48,075 bases of DNA from positions 1-48,075 of the forward strand of contig CAYRJA010000007.1 in assembly GCA_964424455.1 (NCBI GenBank). Reading direction: 5' to 3'. The position numbers and the translations under genes were made by a program. The DNA comes from CAYRJA01 sp964424455 (GTDB lineage: Bacteria; Bacteroidota; Bacteroidia; Chitinophagales; UBA10324). This document shows positions 1 to 8,985 of the stretch, in pieces. A model generated the notes under the pieces. That model saw nothing but the letters and a program-made list of their open reading frames with translations, was not told where the DNA came from and searched no databases. How positions within the stretch are numbered: the stretch's first letter is position 1; every line of letters begins with the position of its first letter.

Positions 1-3000
1 AACGCAGGACTTATCCGGCTTAACGGCGCTGACCGTGTTACAATTAATGGCGGCTCAGGTACAAACAGGTACTTGCTTTTCAGGAATTATGGAACAGGCA
101 ACTGGAACGCTGCTCTTGCACTGATGAACGATGCTACTCAAAACAGTTTTCATCACTGTATTTTTGAAGGAGGCATTCCTTTTATAGCAGCAGGAAACGG
201 TAAAGATAATGGAGTAGTATTTATCGGTCCTGCAGCAGTAAGCGGAAATGATGACAATTCATTTTCCAACTGCGACATTGGAAATAACACTGACCCCGGA
301 TATTTTGGTTATGTTTACATGACTCCTATTTATGGATTCTATGCTTTAGGTACTGTCGGTATGGAAAATGACAACATTACCATTTCAGGTTGTAATATTT
401 ACAACATCAGCGGTGCTTCAAATACAAGTACTAATCCCGCCGGCATCTTTGTAGGCGCTAACAACGGTGATAACTGGGCTATTACCAGCAACAGCATTTT
501 TCACAATGTAACACCTCCAAACAGTTATGTACTGGGGACACCAGTGGGAATTAATTTTTCTCCGGGTTTAAATTCAACAGACAATACTATCAGTGGAAAT
601 TTTATCGGTGGAAATGCCAGCGCGCTTGCAGGCGGTGCAATATCCGGCACATGGACTACCAGTTCTACTGATCCCTATCAATCCACCTTTTATGGAATTA
701 AACTCGCTGTGGGAGATGGAGGATCCGGAAATACTGTAAGTAAAAACATCATCAGTAAAATCAGTTGTGTTCAACCATTTTATGGAATACAGATGACATC
801 CGGTTCAGCAGTGATAGACAGTAATATTATCAGCAATCCTTCTACCGGTATAGGCGGTAATTTCAACGGAATATATATTAGCGGTAGTAATATCAAAAGC
901 GTTTCATTGATTAAAAACAGAATTACTGATATTAATTTGCCTGTTACAGCACCGTCCGGCGGCGTGCATAATTTCACAGGTATCTATGTAAGCGATGGTA
1001 CCACAGGCGTAATGAACATCGGCGGTATTAATGCTGCTGACGGTAATCTGATAAACAACATTACTAATACCTATGTAAACAGTAATTTAAGTTCCCAAAC
1101 CACAGAAGGTATATATGAAGGCAATACAGTAAATCCGATATTGATTGGGAATAATACCGTTTCTAATTTTAATATTTCAGCCGGTACTGTTAATGGAATC
1201 AGAGCAAACAACTGGGCAAGCGCTGCACAAGGAACAGTGAATAACAATACGGTTTTTAATCTGAATTCTTCTGCCATTACTCCTTTAGCAACTACGGATG
1301 CAGGCAGAAATACAGTGATTATTGGAATTTATCTGTTAGGAAATGTTCAGGCATCCCAGAATATGGTGTATAATCTTAATTCAACTGCTGCCGATGCTGC
1401 CGTTGCTGTAACAGGTATTTTTTACCATCCTGTATTTTCAGGTAAAGTATTGGAAAAGAATTTTGTTCATTCCCTGAAACTTTCTACTTCCAGTGCATCA
1501 GGCAGAATGATAGGTATTGCTGTAGGCGGACCGAACGGTTCGTACATACCCGGTAATCTTGCTGCATCCACAGAACGAAATAATATGGTTCGTTTGGGTA
1601 TAGACGGTAACGGAAATTCTCTGACAAACGGAATAACCATTTCAGGTATTCAAAAAGGCGGCTCTGCCGGACAGGAAGTGTATTTTAACAGTGTGTATAT
1701 CGGCGGTGAAGGGGTTAGCTCCAATTCATCCAATACTTACGCCTACAAGAGAAATATTTCTGCCACTGTTCAAAATGACAATGTCCGTAATAATATTTTC
1801 AGCAATGCAAGAAGCAACAGCGGCAGTACAGGAACTCATTTTGCTGTTGTCTATAACAATGCGGATGGAGTGATTAGTAATTACAACCTTTACTATGCAC
1901 CGGGTACAGGAGGAAGCCTCGGTTCTTATGATGGAGGTACAACACCCCAAAGTACTGTTGTGGGTTTATCTACTGCTTCGGGTAGCGGACAAGAGGCAAA
2001 CTCAATATCCGATGATCCACTTTTTATCAACGCTACCGGCACAAGTGTAACAGTAAATCTGCATGTCAGCAATTCTTCGCCCGTTGAATCAGCAGGACAA
2101 CTGATTGCTTCTGTTACAGATGATTATGACAGTGATTTCAGGGCTGATTTTACTCCAGTAGATATTGGAGCAGATGCCATTAATTCAGGTACTGAGTGCC
2201 CACTCACTAAAATAATGCTCAATACAGGTCTGATTGGAAACAACTGTAATCCCTTATACATAGGCGTTAAAAATTCAGAACAGGATATAAACTATTATTT
2301 ACTGCTTAACAGTATAAAAATTGACTCGATTATCGGAGATGGTTCCGATAAGTATTTTCCACTTCAATCAGCAGCAGGTACTTATACAGTAGTCGGGACT
2401 AATTCACTGGGGTGCTCAACTACCATGAATGGTTCAGTTACAATTAATCCTCAACCTGTTGTACCCATAATAACAGGAAACTCAGAAATCTGCTCAGGTA
2501 CTTCTGCTGTGCTGACAGTATCTAATCCATGTACAGGATGTGATTATATATGGGATACAAATGAAACAACCACCTCTATTACTGTTGCGCCTGTTATCTC
2601 AACAACCTATACTTGTACGGCAACAAACTCCTGCGGAAGTGTTTTTTCATCTTTTGCTGTAAATGTTTCATCATGCCCGGCTCCAACTAATGTAACAAGT
2701 CCCTCCGCTGCTTACAACTCTATTACTGTTTCATGGGATGGGGCGGATTGTGCTTATCGCTATAAAATCCGGTATAGAAAAGTGGGTATAACAACATGGA
2801 ATAATGTAAATGTCGCCATAGGATTAACTACAAAACAAATTTTCCAACTTTCACCGGGTACACAATATGAATTTGAAGTTCGTACTCAATGCGATCTGTC
2901 CGGCACTTCATTCAGTACATGGTCATCAACTGAAATTTTTGAAACTTCTCCTGCCTGTACTACACCAACAGGTATTGTGGTTTCTCAATTAAGAAAGACC

Positions 3001-3516
3001 AGGGCTGTAATCAGTTGGGATGCTGTTACAGGAGCTTATTCTTATGAAATCCGTTATCGTAAGCCCGGAGATCCGCAATGGATGAGAAGAACGATATATG
3101 CCCCTTCTGTATCAAGAATACTTACAAATCTTACTTCCAATACACTGTACGAATTTCAAATCAGAACCATTTGCGATGCTTCCGGAAGACCTAACTCACC
3201 CTGGTCTTCATTACAGACCTTCTCTACATTACTTCGTGAAGAAGGAGTTGATGCAGCTATGGAAAGTGCATTCAACATTTTCCCGAATCCAAACAGCGGA
3301 AGATTTACCTTACAATTTGAAAGTGACATAACAGAATCTGCTACTGTGGAGGTTTATAACACTTTAGGTCAGAAAGTTTATTCTGCTGAAATTGTTATTA
3401 CTCCGGGATTAAATCTTACCAGTGTACAGATTCAAAATAATACAGCAGGTATTTATACTGTTTATCTGAAATCGGCTAAACAATATTTAACCCGTCAGAT
3501 GGTAGTGTTGCATTAA
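1..3516 (+). CDS. Secreted beta-helix / FN3 surface protein with T9SS type A signal (5' end outside window)
   Basis: The frame is open from base 1 (reading NAGLIRLNGADRVTING), so the gene starts before the window and 1171 codons are visible. Residues 1 to about 720 are rich in short N/G/I/S repeats of the right-handed parallel beta-helix type (many NxIxG-like turns). An Ig-like segment follows near 817-890 with paired Cys, then two fibronectin type III domains (about 893-980 and 985-1070), each with a YRYKIRYRK or YSYEIRYRK strand. The last 80 residues (from FNIFPNPNSGRF, ending in RQMVVLH) are a typical type A sorting domain, so export by the type IX system and surface attachment or release are expected. 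The ligand or substrate cannot be told; no catalytic domain is recognisable. A strong terminator follows at 3555-3585. Confidence 0.85.
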   Translation, partial: NAGLIRLNGADRVTINGGSGTNRYLLFRNYGTGNWNAALALMNDATQNSFHHCIFEGGIPFIAAGNGKDNGVVFIGPAAVSGNDDNSFSNCDIGNNTDPGYFGYVYMTPIYGFYALGTVGMENDNITISGCNIYNISGASNTSTNPAGIFVGANNGDNWAITSNSIFHNVTPPNSYVLGTPVGINFSPGLNSTDNTISGNFIGGNASALAGGAISGTWTTSSTDPYQSTFYGIKLAVGDGGSGNTVSKNIISKISCVQPFYGIQMTSGSAVIDSNIISNPSTGIGGNFNGIYISGSNIKSVSLIKNRITDINLPVTAPSGGVHNFTGIYVSDGTTGVMNIGGINAADGNLINNITNTYVNSNLSSQTTEGIYEGNTVNPILIGNNTVSNFNISAGTVNGIRANNWASAAQGTVNNNTVFNLNSSAITPLATTDAGRNTVIIGIYLLGNVQASQNMVYNLNSTAADAAVAVTGIFYHPVFSGKVLEKNFVHSLKLSTSSASGRMIGIAVGGPNGSYIPGNLAASTERNNMVRLGIDGNGNSLTNGITISGIQKGGSAGQEVYFNSVYIGGEGVSSNSSNTYAYKRNISATVQNDNVRNNIFSNARSNSGSTGTHFAVVYNNADGVISNYNLYYAPGTGGSLGSYDGGTTPQSTVVGLSTASGSGQEANSISDDPLFINATGTSVTVNLHVSNSSPVESAGQLIASVTDDYDSDFRADFTPVDIGADAINSGTECPLTKIMLNTGLIGNNCNPLYIGVKNSEQDINYYLLLNSIKIDSIIGDGSDKYFPLQSAAGTYTVVGTNSLGCSTTMNGSVTINPQPVVPIITGNSEICSGTSAVLTVSNPCTGCDYIWDTNETTTSITVAPVISTTYTCTATNSCGSVFSSFAVNVSSCPAPTNVTSPSAAYNSITVSWDGADCAYRYKIRYRKVGITTWNNVNVAIGLTTKQIFQLSPGTQYEFEVRTQCDLSGTSFSTWSSTEIFETSPACTTPTGIVVSQLRKTRAVISWDAVTGAYSYEIRYRKPGDPQWMRRTIYAPSVSRILTNLTSNTLYEFQIRTICDASGRPNSPWSSLQTFSTLLREEGVDAAMESAFNIFPNPNSGRFTLQFESDITESATVEVYNTLGQKVYSAEIVITPGLNLTSVQIQNNTAGIYTVYLKSAKQYLTRQMVVLH

Positions 3517-3554
3517 AAAGAACACTCTGATATTTCTATCGGTTATGCTTTTAA

Positions 3555-3585
3555 AAAAGAGGCTGTCTCACGAACAGCCTCTTTT
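3555..3585. terminator. Bidirectional hairpin terminator
   Basis: A perfect 12-bp stem (AAAAGAGGCTGT at 3555-3566 with its complement at 3574-3585) encloses a 7-nt loop and is followed by a T-rich run, with an A-run on the other side. It lies 38 bp after the stop of the secreted protein and can also stop transcription from the minus-strand IS remnant side. Confidence 0.85.
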
Positions 3586-3589
3586 CGTT

Positions 3590-3950
3590 TTAACCCGGAT
3601 TATTCAGTAGTAGGTAGTTTGCAGTTCGTTCGTCTGATATTTTCGAAAATCCATCAAACCATTTCCTTCGTTTGAACGGAACAGACATTTTCAGAACAGT
3701 CTTATTGCCTTGTTTGACTTACCAGTTTCCAACTGTAAATCAGTTGAGTCTTAATATTGAAAATCGTTAATGAACAACATTTTGCTGCGAAAAGATACGA
3801 TACAAACTCCTCATATTATATATAGGTAACCATTAACATTCTCATAGCTGCTTCTGTAGCATAATAGCTGTCCATGTAAAATCCTTCTGCACCAAAATCA
3901 ACTTTGAACTCCTGTGTGCGGTTCTCAACAATAACCTGCGATTATATTGT
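3590..3950 (-). pseudogene. Decayed C-terminal part of an IS1380-like transposase
   Basis: Read on the minus strand, the stretch gives broken pieces of a DDE transposase C-terminus: VENRTQEFKVDFGAEGFYMD then SYYATEAAMRM (about 3935-3830), YNMRSLYRIFSQQ in another frame, and KTVLKMSVPFKRRKWFDGF up to a stop at 3590-3592. This order (ENRxxEfKxDFGaegF, YATEAA, YNlmSLfRq, LKlSxPxKRRxWFdG) is that of the IS1380 group. At least two frameshifts and in-frame stops separate the pieces, and nothing of the N-terminal half is recognisable. It is an old dead copy. Confidence 0.6.
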
Positions 3951-3965
3951 CCCCCCAGATTGCTG

Positions 3966-4335
3966 ATACATGTTCCACCACTCCTGAACCAGCAGTTATC
4001 TACCATACATAAATCATTTTTAGCGTTTTATCCACGCGAACTATAGCTGTGTGACTGAACTGGAGAGTACCTATTCACACACTCACACAAAACGCTTCTA
4101 CAATACTAACCGCAGCAATGTGATTATTGCTTTTACCTTTGATAGCCCGATTGCTGACAGCTTTTTACTAATTTCTGTTTTATCCATCAACTGCTTCATC
4201 TGGAGCATACCGCCCTAAGGTGTTACAGATTTATCGCTGTATTCGTAGTCCATTTTTATGTAAGTTTTTCTTACCTCATACAAAGACAATAAATTCCTCG
4301 TTACCCTCTATTGCTGCTTAGAAAAATTTATTAAC
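3966..4335. other. Degenerate stretch between two IS remnants, no gene
   Basis: About 370 bp with stops in all frames and no recognisable product. It probably holds further decayed transposon DNA, but I could not match any part confidently. One copy of the dispersed word TGTTACA is at 4221-4227. Confidence 0.4.
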
Positions 4336-5339
4336 CAACTGAAAGATATGGGTTCAATTATGACCGTTTATTTTACGATGTAACCACTTTATACTTTGAA
4401 ACATTTGAGGAAGATGAACTGCGTAAAAATGGCTTTTCAAAAGACAATAAATCCAATCAACCACAAATACTCATAGCCCTTATGATAAGCCGGAAGGTTT
4501 TCCTGTTGCGTACGAAGTCTTTGCAGGCAATACTTTTGAAGGACATACCATCCTTCCGGTCATTAAGGATTTTATTCAAAGAAACGGGGGAAAAGAATTT
4601 ACCGTAGTAGCTGATGCGGCAATGATTAGTACAGTCAATGTACAGCAGCTCACTCAAAACGGCATCAACTACATTGTTGGCGCCAGACTGGGGAATGTAT
4701 CTGCTTCACTACTCAAAACTATTGACAAAAGCATGAGCAGAGAAGATGGTAAGAATATTAGAATAAAAACGGATAATGGTTATTTGATTTGCAGCTACTC
4801 ATTCTGTACGGTATCGGAAGGATAACTATGAGATGGAAAAGCAAATCAAAAAAGCAAAGCAAGTCATAGAAAAGCCGTCAAAGAGTAAGCGGCTTAAATT
4901 TACCCAAACTAATGGGCAGCAGATTACACTCAATGAATTATTGATAGATAAAACTAAAAAGCTACTGGGTATCAAAGGGTATTATACTAATCTTGAAGAA
5001 TCAATCGCCGATAATCTAACCATAATAGAGCGTTATCACAAACTATATAAAGTGGAACAGGCATTCCGTATCTCCAAGAGTGATCTACAAACCAGGCCCA
5101 TCTTCCATTTTAAAGAAGATCATATAAAACTGCACCTGCTGATCTGTTTTATGGCACTTGTTGTATCCAAACACATAGAACTAAAAACAGAAAGCTCCAT
5201 CAGGAGATTTATAGATGAGAGCAAAAGGATTGTTGATGGAGAGATATTGAACCACCTTACACAAAAAACAGTAACTATCAAAGCGCATATAACACCCCAA
5301 ATAGTAAAACTCATATCAAGGATAAACGCACCGCACTAA
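4336..5339 (+). pseudogene. Frameshifted IS1634-family transposase remnant
   Basis: Pieces of an IS4-superfamily/IS1634 transposase are readable in three successive frames: YGFNYDRLFYDVTTLYFETF (first catalytic Asp, about 4345-4410), then PEGFPVAYEVFAGNTFEGHT and VVADAAMIS (second Asp, about 4482-4630, open to 4825), then YRKDNYEMEKQ to the stop at 5339. The last piece carries an IS4-type Y-x2-x-x3-E-x6-K signature (YHKLYKVEQAFRISK) with the usual Arg replaced by Leu; this carries the third acidic residue. Frameshifts near 4480 and 4805-4835 and the missing N-terminus make it nonfunctional. Its 3' end overlaps the truncated end of lpxD, so this element marks the break in that gene. Confidence 0.75.
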
Positions 5340-5473
5340 AAGGGACAAGTCAGGAAACTTACTGCTCCCTCTCCTGTCTGCTCAATTTTAGCCGGATGAG
5401 TGATGATGGTTTCGGGATTGCCTGTCAATTGCCCCTGTAATAAATCGCAGAGTTCGCGGGCGGTAAATTGCAT
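5336..5473 (-). pseudogene. lpxD: lpxD fragment truncated at the IS1634-like remnant
   Basis: A 45-codon frame on the minus strand starts with ATG at 5473-5471 and reads MQFTARELCDLLQGQL, then GNPETIITHPAKIEQ and GAVSFLTCPF. This is the N-terminal uridine-binding region of UDP-3-O-acylglucosamine N-acyltransferase (pattern mkfTa..ia.ll.G.l.Gnp...i...a.Ie....g..sFl), which adds the second acyl chain in lipid A synthesis. The homology stops where IS1634-like sequence begins, and the hexapeptide-repeat catalytic part (about 300 residues) is missing. A second lpxD, which Bacteroidota genomes can carry, would have to supply the function. The fragment lies 24 bp downstream of the heptose fusion gene on the same strand and may once have been cotranscribed with it. 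Confidence 0.75.
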
Positions 5474-5497
5474 GATGGCAAAAATAGATTTTTATAG

Positions 5498-6715
5498 TCA
5501 AAAAAATGCTGTTATCTCGATAAGAGAATTTACACATTCATCTGCCGATGCCGGCTGGATAGATTTTCCCACAAATATTTTTTTCATTCCCAGTTTCTTT
5601 CCGAATTCCATGTCAGAAACAGAGTCGCCAACTATTATGGATTTAGTGAAATCTATTTCAGGAAAATCATTTTTAGCCCGTAGCGCCATACCAGTTTGAG
5701 GTTTACGATCCGGATGATTTTCTGATTTAAGATGAGGTGCAAAGTAGAAAGCATCCACCTTTCCGCCTGACTGTTCAACTTCTTTAGAAAGGAAATTATT
5801 TACTGTAACAACATCTTCCTCAGTCATAAGTCCCTTTCCTACTCCCTGCTGATTCGTAACGACTATTATCCTTCCGAATATCTTACTGAGTTTACAAATC
5901 GCTTCTTTAGCTCCCGGCAGCCATTCAAACATAGACAGGTTACGGACATAATCATTTTCGATTTTTTTATTAATCACTCCATCGCGGTCAAGGAATAATG
6001 TCCATGTGTTATCAACAGAGAATTTCCAGAATTCTTTATTTACCTTTTCATAATCTTCAGGAATGCCGATGTCTATGAAGTAGTCATGAAAAATGAATCC
6101 TGAAATAGTCTCTTGTGATACAAATTTTTCCATTAAATCTTTTTCAAATGAAAACTTGCCTGAAAGATTTTTATTTGAAAAAAGATTACGGTTAAGAATG
6201 TAAACGCCGGCATTGATATTTCCTTTTGCAGTATTCTTTTTTTCTTCAAATGCAGTAATACGGCTGGAGGAATTAATTTTTACAACGCCATAGCGTTCAA
6301 ATTTTTCCATATCCTTTAGCGCAAGTGATAAAGAAGATTTATGGTGTGTATGTTGAAAATAAAAATCCTTCAGATTGATATTAAAGAATGAATCTCCGTT
6401 CAGTACAAAAACTTCTTGTGCGCTTGTGTGTTTTAGTGATTCAAGAATGGCTCCACCTGTTCCAAGCGGCTCTTTTTCATAACAGTATTTTATTGAAATA
6501 TTCTGAAAAGTATTCCCGAAATAATTTTCAATAATATCAGCTTTATACCCAACTGATAAAATCACTTCTTTAATTCCATATCTGTTACAATAACGAAGCA
6601 ACCAATAGAGAAACGGTTTCCCACATACAGTCGCCATCGGTTTTGGGACATCACTGACAACAGACTGCAACCGTGTACCAAAACCGCCTGCAAGAATTAT
6701 TGCTGTTGTAATCAT
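5498..6715 (-). CDS. Fused heptose-1-phosphate guanylyltransferase (HddC-like) and heptose-bisphosphate phosphatase (GmhB-like)
   Basis: A 405-residue two-domain protein. Residues 1-235 are a sugar nucleotidyltransferase with LAGGFGTRL at 8-16 and an NGD metal-site motif near 106-108, like D-glycero-alpha-D-manno-heptose-1-phosphate guanylyltransferase. Residues 238-400 are a HAD phosphatase of the GmhB/histidinol-phosphatase type: DRDGV at 243-247 (nucleophile D243, acid D245), TNQQGVGKG at 288-296, RKPQTGM at 337-343 and GDSVSDME at 363-370. The structural zinc cysteines usual in GmhB (near YCPHHP..C.CRKP) are absent; the loop reads YFAPHLKSENHPDRKP. With gmhA directly upstream, the pair covers the isomerase, phosphatase and nucleotidyl-transfer steps to a nucleotide-activated heptose. 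The heptose kinase (hddA) is not in the window. GDP rather than ADP specificity is inferred from family and context. Confidence 0.8.
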   Translation of the reverse strand: MITTAIILAGGFGTRLQSVVSDVPKPMATVCGKPFLYWLLRYCNRYGIKEVILSVGYKADIIENYFGNTFQNISIKYCYEKEPLGTGGAILESLKHTSAQEVFVLNGDSFFNINLKDFYFQHTHHKSSLSLALKDMEKFERYGVVKINSSSRITAFEEKKNTAKGNINAGVYILNRNLFSNKNLSGKFSFEKDLMEKFVSQETISGFIFHDYFIDIGIPEDYEKVNKEFWKFSVDNTWTLFLDRDGVINKKIENDYVRNLSMFEWLPGAKEAICKLSKIFGRIIVVTNQQGVGKGLMTEEDVVTVNNFLSKEVEQSGGKVDAFYFAPHLKSENHPDRKPQTGMALRAKNDFPEIDFTKSIIVGDSVSDMEFGKKLGMKKIFVGKSIQPASADECVNSLIEITAFF

Positions 6716-6769
6716 AATGATTTTGAAATGCAGAGGTCAAATACCTGAATATTCAGCGTTTCGTTCTTT

Positions 6770-7363
6770 CTAATTATTGTTAAAAATTCTTTCTTCTGTC
6801 AGTTCGCATAATATGTGACCGAGCATTATGTGCGACTCCTGAATGCGCGGCGTATCATCAGATGGAACATTTAAAATGTATTTACATAATCCTTTCATCT
6901 TACCTCCTGTAACACCTGTCATCCCTATAGTTATCATTTCGATTGCATTAGCTTGTTCTATGGCTTTCAATATGTTAGGAGAATTACCCGAAGTAGATAG
7001 TCCGACTAAAATATCGCCTTTTCTTCCTTTTGATTTTACCAAGCGGGAATATATTTCATCATAAGAATAGTCGTTAGCTACCGCAGTAAGATAAGAAGTG
7101 TTTACATGCAGCGCTTCAGCATAAAGCGGTTCACGATCTTTGTAAAATCTTCCGCTAAGTTCGGCGGAGATGTGTTGAGCATCAGCAGCGCTGCCTCCGT
7201 TTCCACAGAACAGAATCTTCTTATCTTCTTTAAGCGCTTTCACCCATTCATCTGTAATCTGAAGAATGGTAGAAATCATTTCTTCATTTTTCAATATTCT
7301 TTCTTTAGTATCAATGGAATTTTTGATAATGGATTTAACCCTATCGTCAGTTGTTGATGACAT
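6770..7363 (-). CDS. gmhA: Phosphoheptose isomerase
   Basis: A 197-residue SIS-domain protein of normal GmhA length. It converts sedoheptulose 7-phosphate to D-glycero-D-manno-heptose 7-phosphate in the cytoplasm, the first step of heptose nucleotide synthesis. CGNGGSAADAQHISAELSGR (residues 53-72) is the GmhA signature. The predicted zinc ligands H64, E68, Q175 and H183 have the same spacing as H61/E65/Q172/H180 of the E. coli enzyme. STSGNS near 123-128 is the phosphate-binding loop. It is transcribed with the downstream fusion gene (54 bp gap). A -7 box (TACCTTTG) sits on the minus strand at 7411-7404. Confidence 0.93.
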   Translation of the reverse strand: MSSTTDDRVKSIIKNSIDTKERILKNEEMISTILQITDEWVKALKEDKKILFCGNGGSAADAQHISAELSGRFYKDREPLYAEALHVNTSYLTAVANDYSYDEIYSRLVKSKGRKGDILVGLSTSGNSPNILKAIEQANAIEMITIGMTGVTGGKMKGLCKYILNVPSDDTPRIQESHIMLGHILCELTEERIFNNN

Positions 7364-7737
7364 GTTTTTTAGAGTGAGTTTAGTTTAAAGCGGCTATTTA
7401 TCACAAAGGTAAACAATTGGAGTGTATAGCTGGTTGCCCTATTCCATTAGAGATGTTTGATAATTTTTCTACTATCCACTGTACATTAAAATCATCTTTT
7501 CTATTAATAACGATTCTCTCGTTAAATATGAGGTACTTTCCTCAGAATTGCATAGCGGAATTTGTCATATGCATAACGGTTCGGGCTTGCTGTCAGTGTC
7601 CACCGTGCTTTTGCAATTTATTATCTGCTTAACTGCTCTATATTAAATGATTTTTTCTGTCCATGTTTTACACTTTTTAGTATATCCCTATTTCAGGACA
7701 AGACATATGAAAAAATGAAGCGTGGATTTCTTTTGCT
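7364..7737. other. Intergenic stretch between gmhA and the redox module, no gene
   Basis: It contains a Bacteroidota -7 box for gmhA (minus strand, 7411-7404). The rest has no convincing coding content: a 71-codon plus-strand frame at 7417-7632 has low-complexity Cys/Phe content and no recognisable pattern. The subregion about 7565-7620 is more GC-rich than its surroundings (GCATAACGGTTCGGGCTTG, then TGTCAGTGTCCACCGTGC) and may be the edge of an inserted segment. Confidence 0.4.
7404..7411 (-). promoter_or_regulatory. gmhA promoter -7 box
   Basis: The minus strand reads TACCTTTG, matching TAnnTTTG, 40 bp upstream of the gmhA ATG. I found no clear TTTG at the -33 position. Confidence 0.45.
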
Positions 7738-8985
7738 CTAAAAATATGTTGAAAATCCGAATTGAATAACTCCGATGTTTGCATGCGGATTATTAAATAA
7801 ATCTGAATACTGTTCAAAACGGTAATTGAAACGCAAAACCGTTGTTCCTACAAGTCTAAAAGCAATAGAAGGAACGATAGCCCAAATCTCGTCACCGATT
7901 TTTTTGCCTGTTTCTTTAAACTTTTCCTGATTATAGTCGGCATATTCAAGGCGAAATCCTAAATTCAGTTTGGCATTTTCCCATCCTATCATTTTTCTTT
8001 TTAAAACAGTTCCTATAATGTCAATGTAGCCGCCTATCTGCTGTGAACCATATTGCTGCGTGTAGGTTTCAGGAATATCTGCCAAAACTTTTGCTATTTC
8101 TCCTGTAAAAGTTAATCGGTCATTTAAAACTGATGTGTTAAAATCAACAGCAATAACGCTTACACTTCTTTTGCTGTCAATAATTACACCGTCATCTTTC
8201 CATTTGTTGTAAACACTTGTCATATATGAGAAACCTAATTCACCAATCCTTCTGTTTCTCACTGCAATTTTTCCTGTAAACATAGGCAGCCCGCTGTTAC
8301 TTTCCTCAAATCTTTCAGGGTTTTTCTTTCCTGCTGCAAGCGATGTTCTCCCATCTGTATTGGAAATAATTTTATCATCAAAACCATTAGTCAGATATGT
8401 TTCATAACCTACAATCCAGTTATTCGCAAAATATTTTCCGTGCAATCCGAAACCAGCGTTTGAAAGTGTAGAAGGAATAATTGTAGTTGCAGAAATTGGT
8501 CGGTCAATAAAATCCCATCTCGGTCCATCGTGATTTTGATTGAATGCTCCAATGGGGTTCATTATAATTCCACCTCTTAAATTCAGCAACGGATGAAATT
8601 CAATGTCCATTGCAGCAAATTCAATGTTGATTTCCTTTGTGCCGTCTTCAAATTCCAATTCAGAAAGAAACTTTATTTTTTTAGCAATAGTAGAGGAAAA
8701 GAACAAAGTGAAACGCCTTGCCTGAAAAGAAAATCCATCTGAAACTCCGTCTGTAGAGGCATACTGTGTGTTGGCTTCAAGATAGCCGCCAATGGCAATG
8801 GGTAATTTTCCTGCTGTCAAAAACGGACGATTGTAAACTGCATCCATATTCAATTTTTGTTTGGATGTGTCAGCAGGAACACGCTGTATAAATTTTGCAG
8901 TATCAGTTTGTGCAAATCCGTTTAGTGTGCAAACCAAACCCGATATGGCGAATAAGAATCTATAAATGGATGTAGATATTTTCAT
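7738..8985 (-). CDS. Outer-membrane beta-barrel, phosphate-selective porin O/P-like
   Basis: 415 residues with a Sec signal peptide (MKISTSIYRFLFAISGLVCT then LNGFAQ). The mature part has alternating amphipathic beta strands, a GGYLEANTQY first strand, FSFQARRFTLFFSS and EFEFEDG-like strands, and a C-terminal aromatic strand ending in FGFSTYF. This fits the OprP/OprO-like porins of Bacteroidota. It is the last gene of the operon with the di-haem and Rieske lipoproteins: its ATG lies 26 nt inside the 3' end of the Rieske gene, suggesting coupled translation. The substrate is unknown; the context suggests passage of a metal ion, an anion or a metal-bearing ligand across the outer membrane. It holds none of the dispersed TGTAACA words. 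Confidence 0.75.
   Translation of the reverse strand: MKISTSIYRFLFAISGLVCTLNGFAQTDTAKFIQRVPADTSKQKLNMDAVYNRPFLTAGKLPIAIGGYLEANTQYASTDGVSDGFSFQARRFTLFFSSTIAKKIKFLSELEFEDGTKEINIEFAAMDIEFHPLLNLRGGIIMNPIGAFNQNHDGPRWDFIDRPISATTIIPSTLSNAGFGLHGKYFANNWIVGYETYLTNGFDDKIISNTDGRTSLAAGKKNPERFEESNSGLPMFTGKIAVRNRRIGELGFSYMTSVYNKWKDDGVIIDSKRSVSVIAVDFNTSVLNDRLTFTGEIAKVLADIPETYTQQYGSQQIGGYIDIIGTVLKRKMIGWENAKLNLGFRLEYADYNQEKFKETGKKIGDEIWAIVPSIAFRLVGTTVLRFNYRFEQYSDLFNNPHANIGVIQFGFSTYF

Noticed and set aside
5400..5699. 99-codon plus-strand gene over the heptose fusion gene
   Set aside because: It is the complement of real minus-strand coding sequence of the GmhB-like domain and the lpxD remnant.
7417..7632. 71-codon plus-strand gene
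   Set aside because: No family pattern and an odd Cys/Phe-rich composition; it lies in an intergenic region and partly in a likely boundary sequence.
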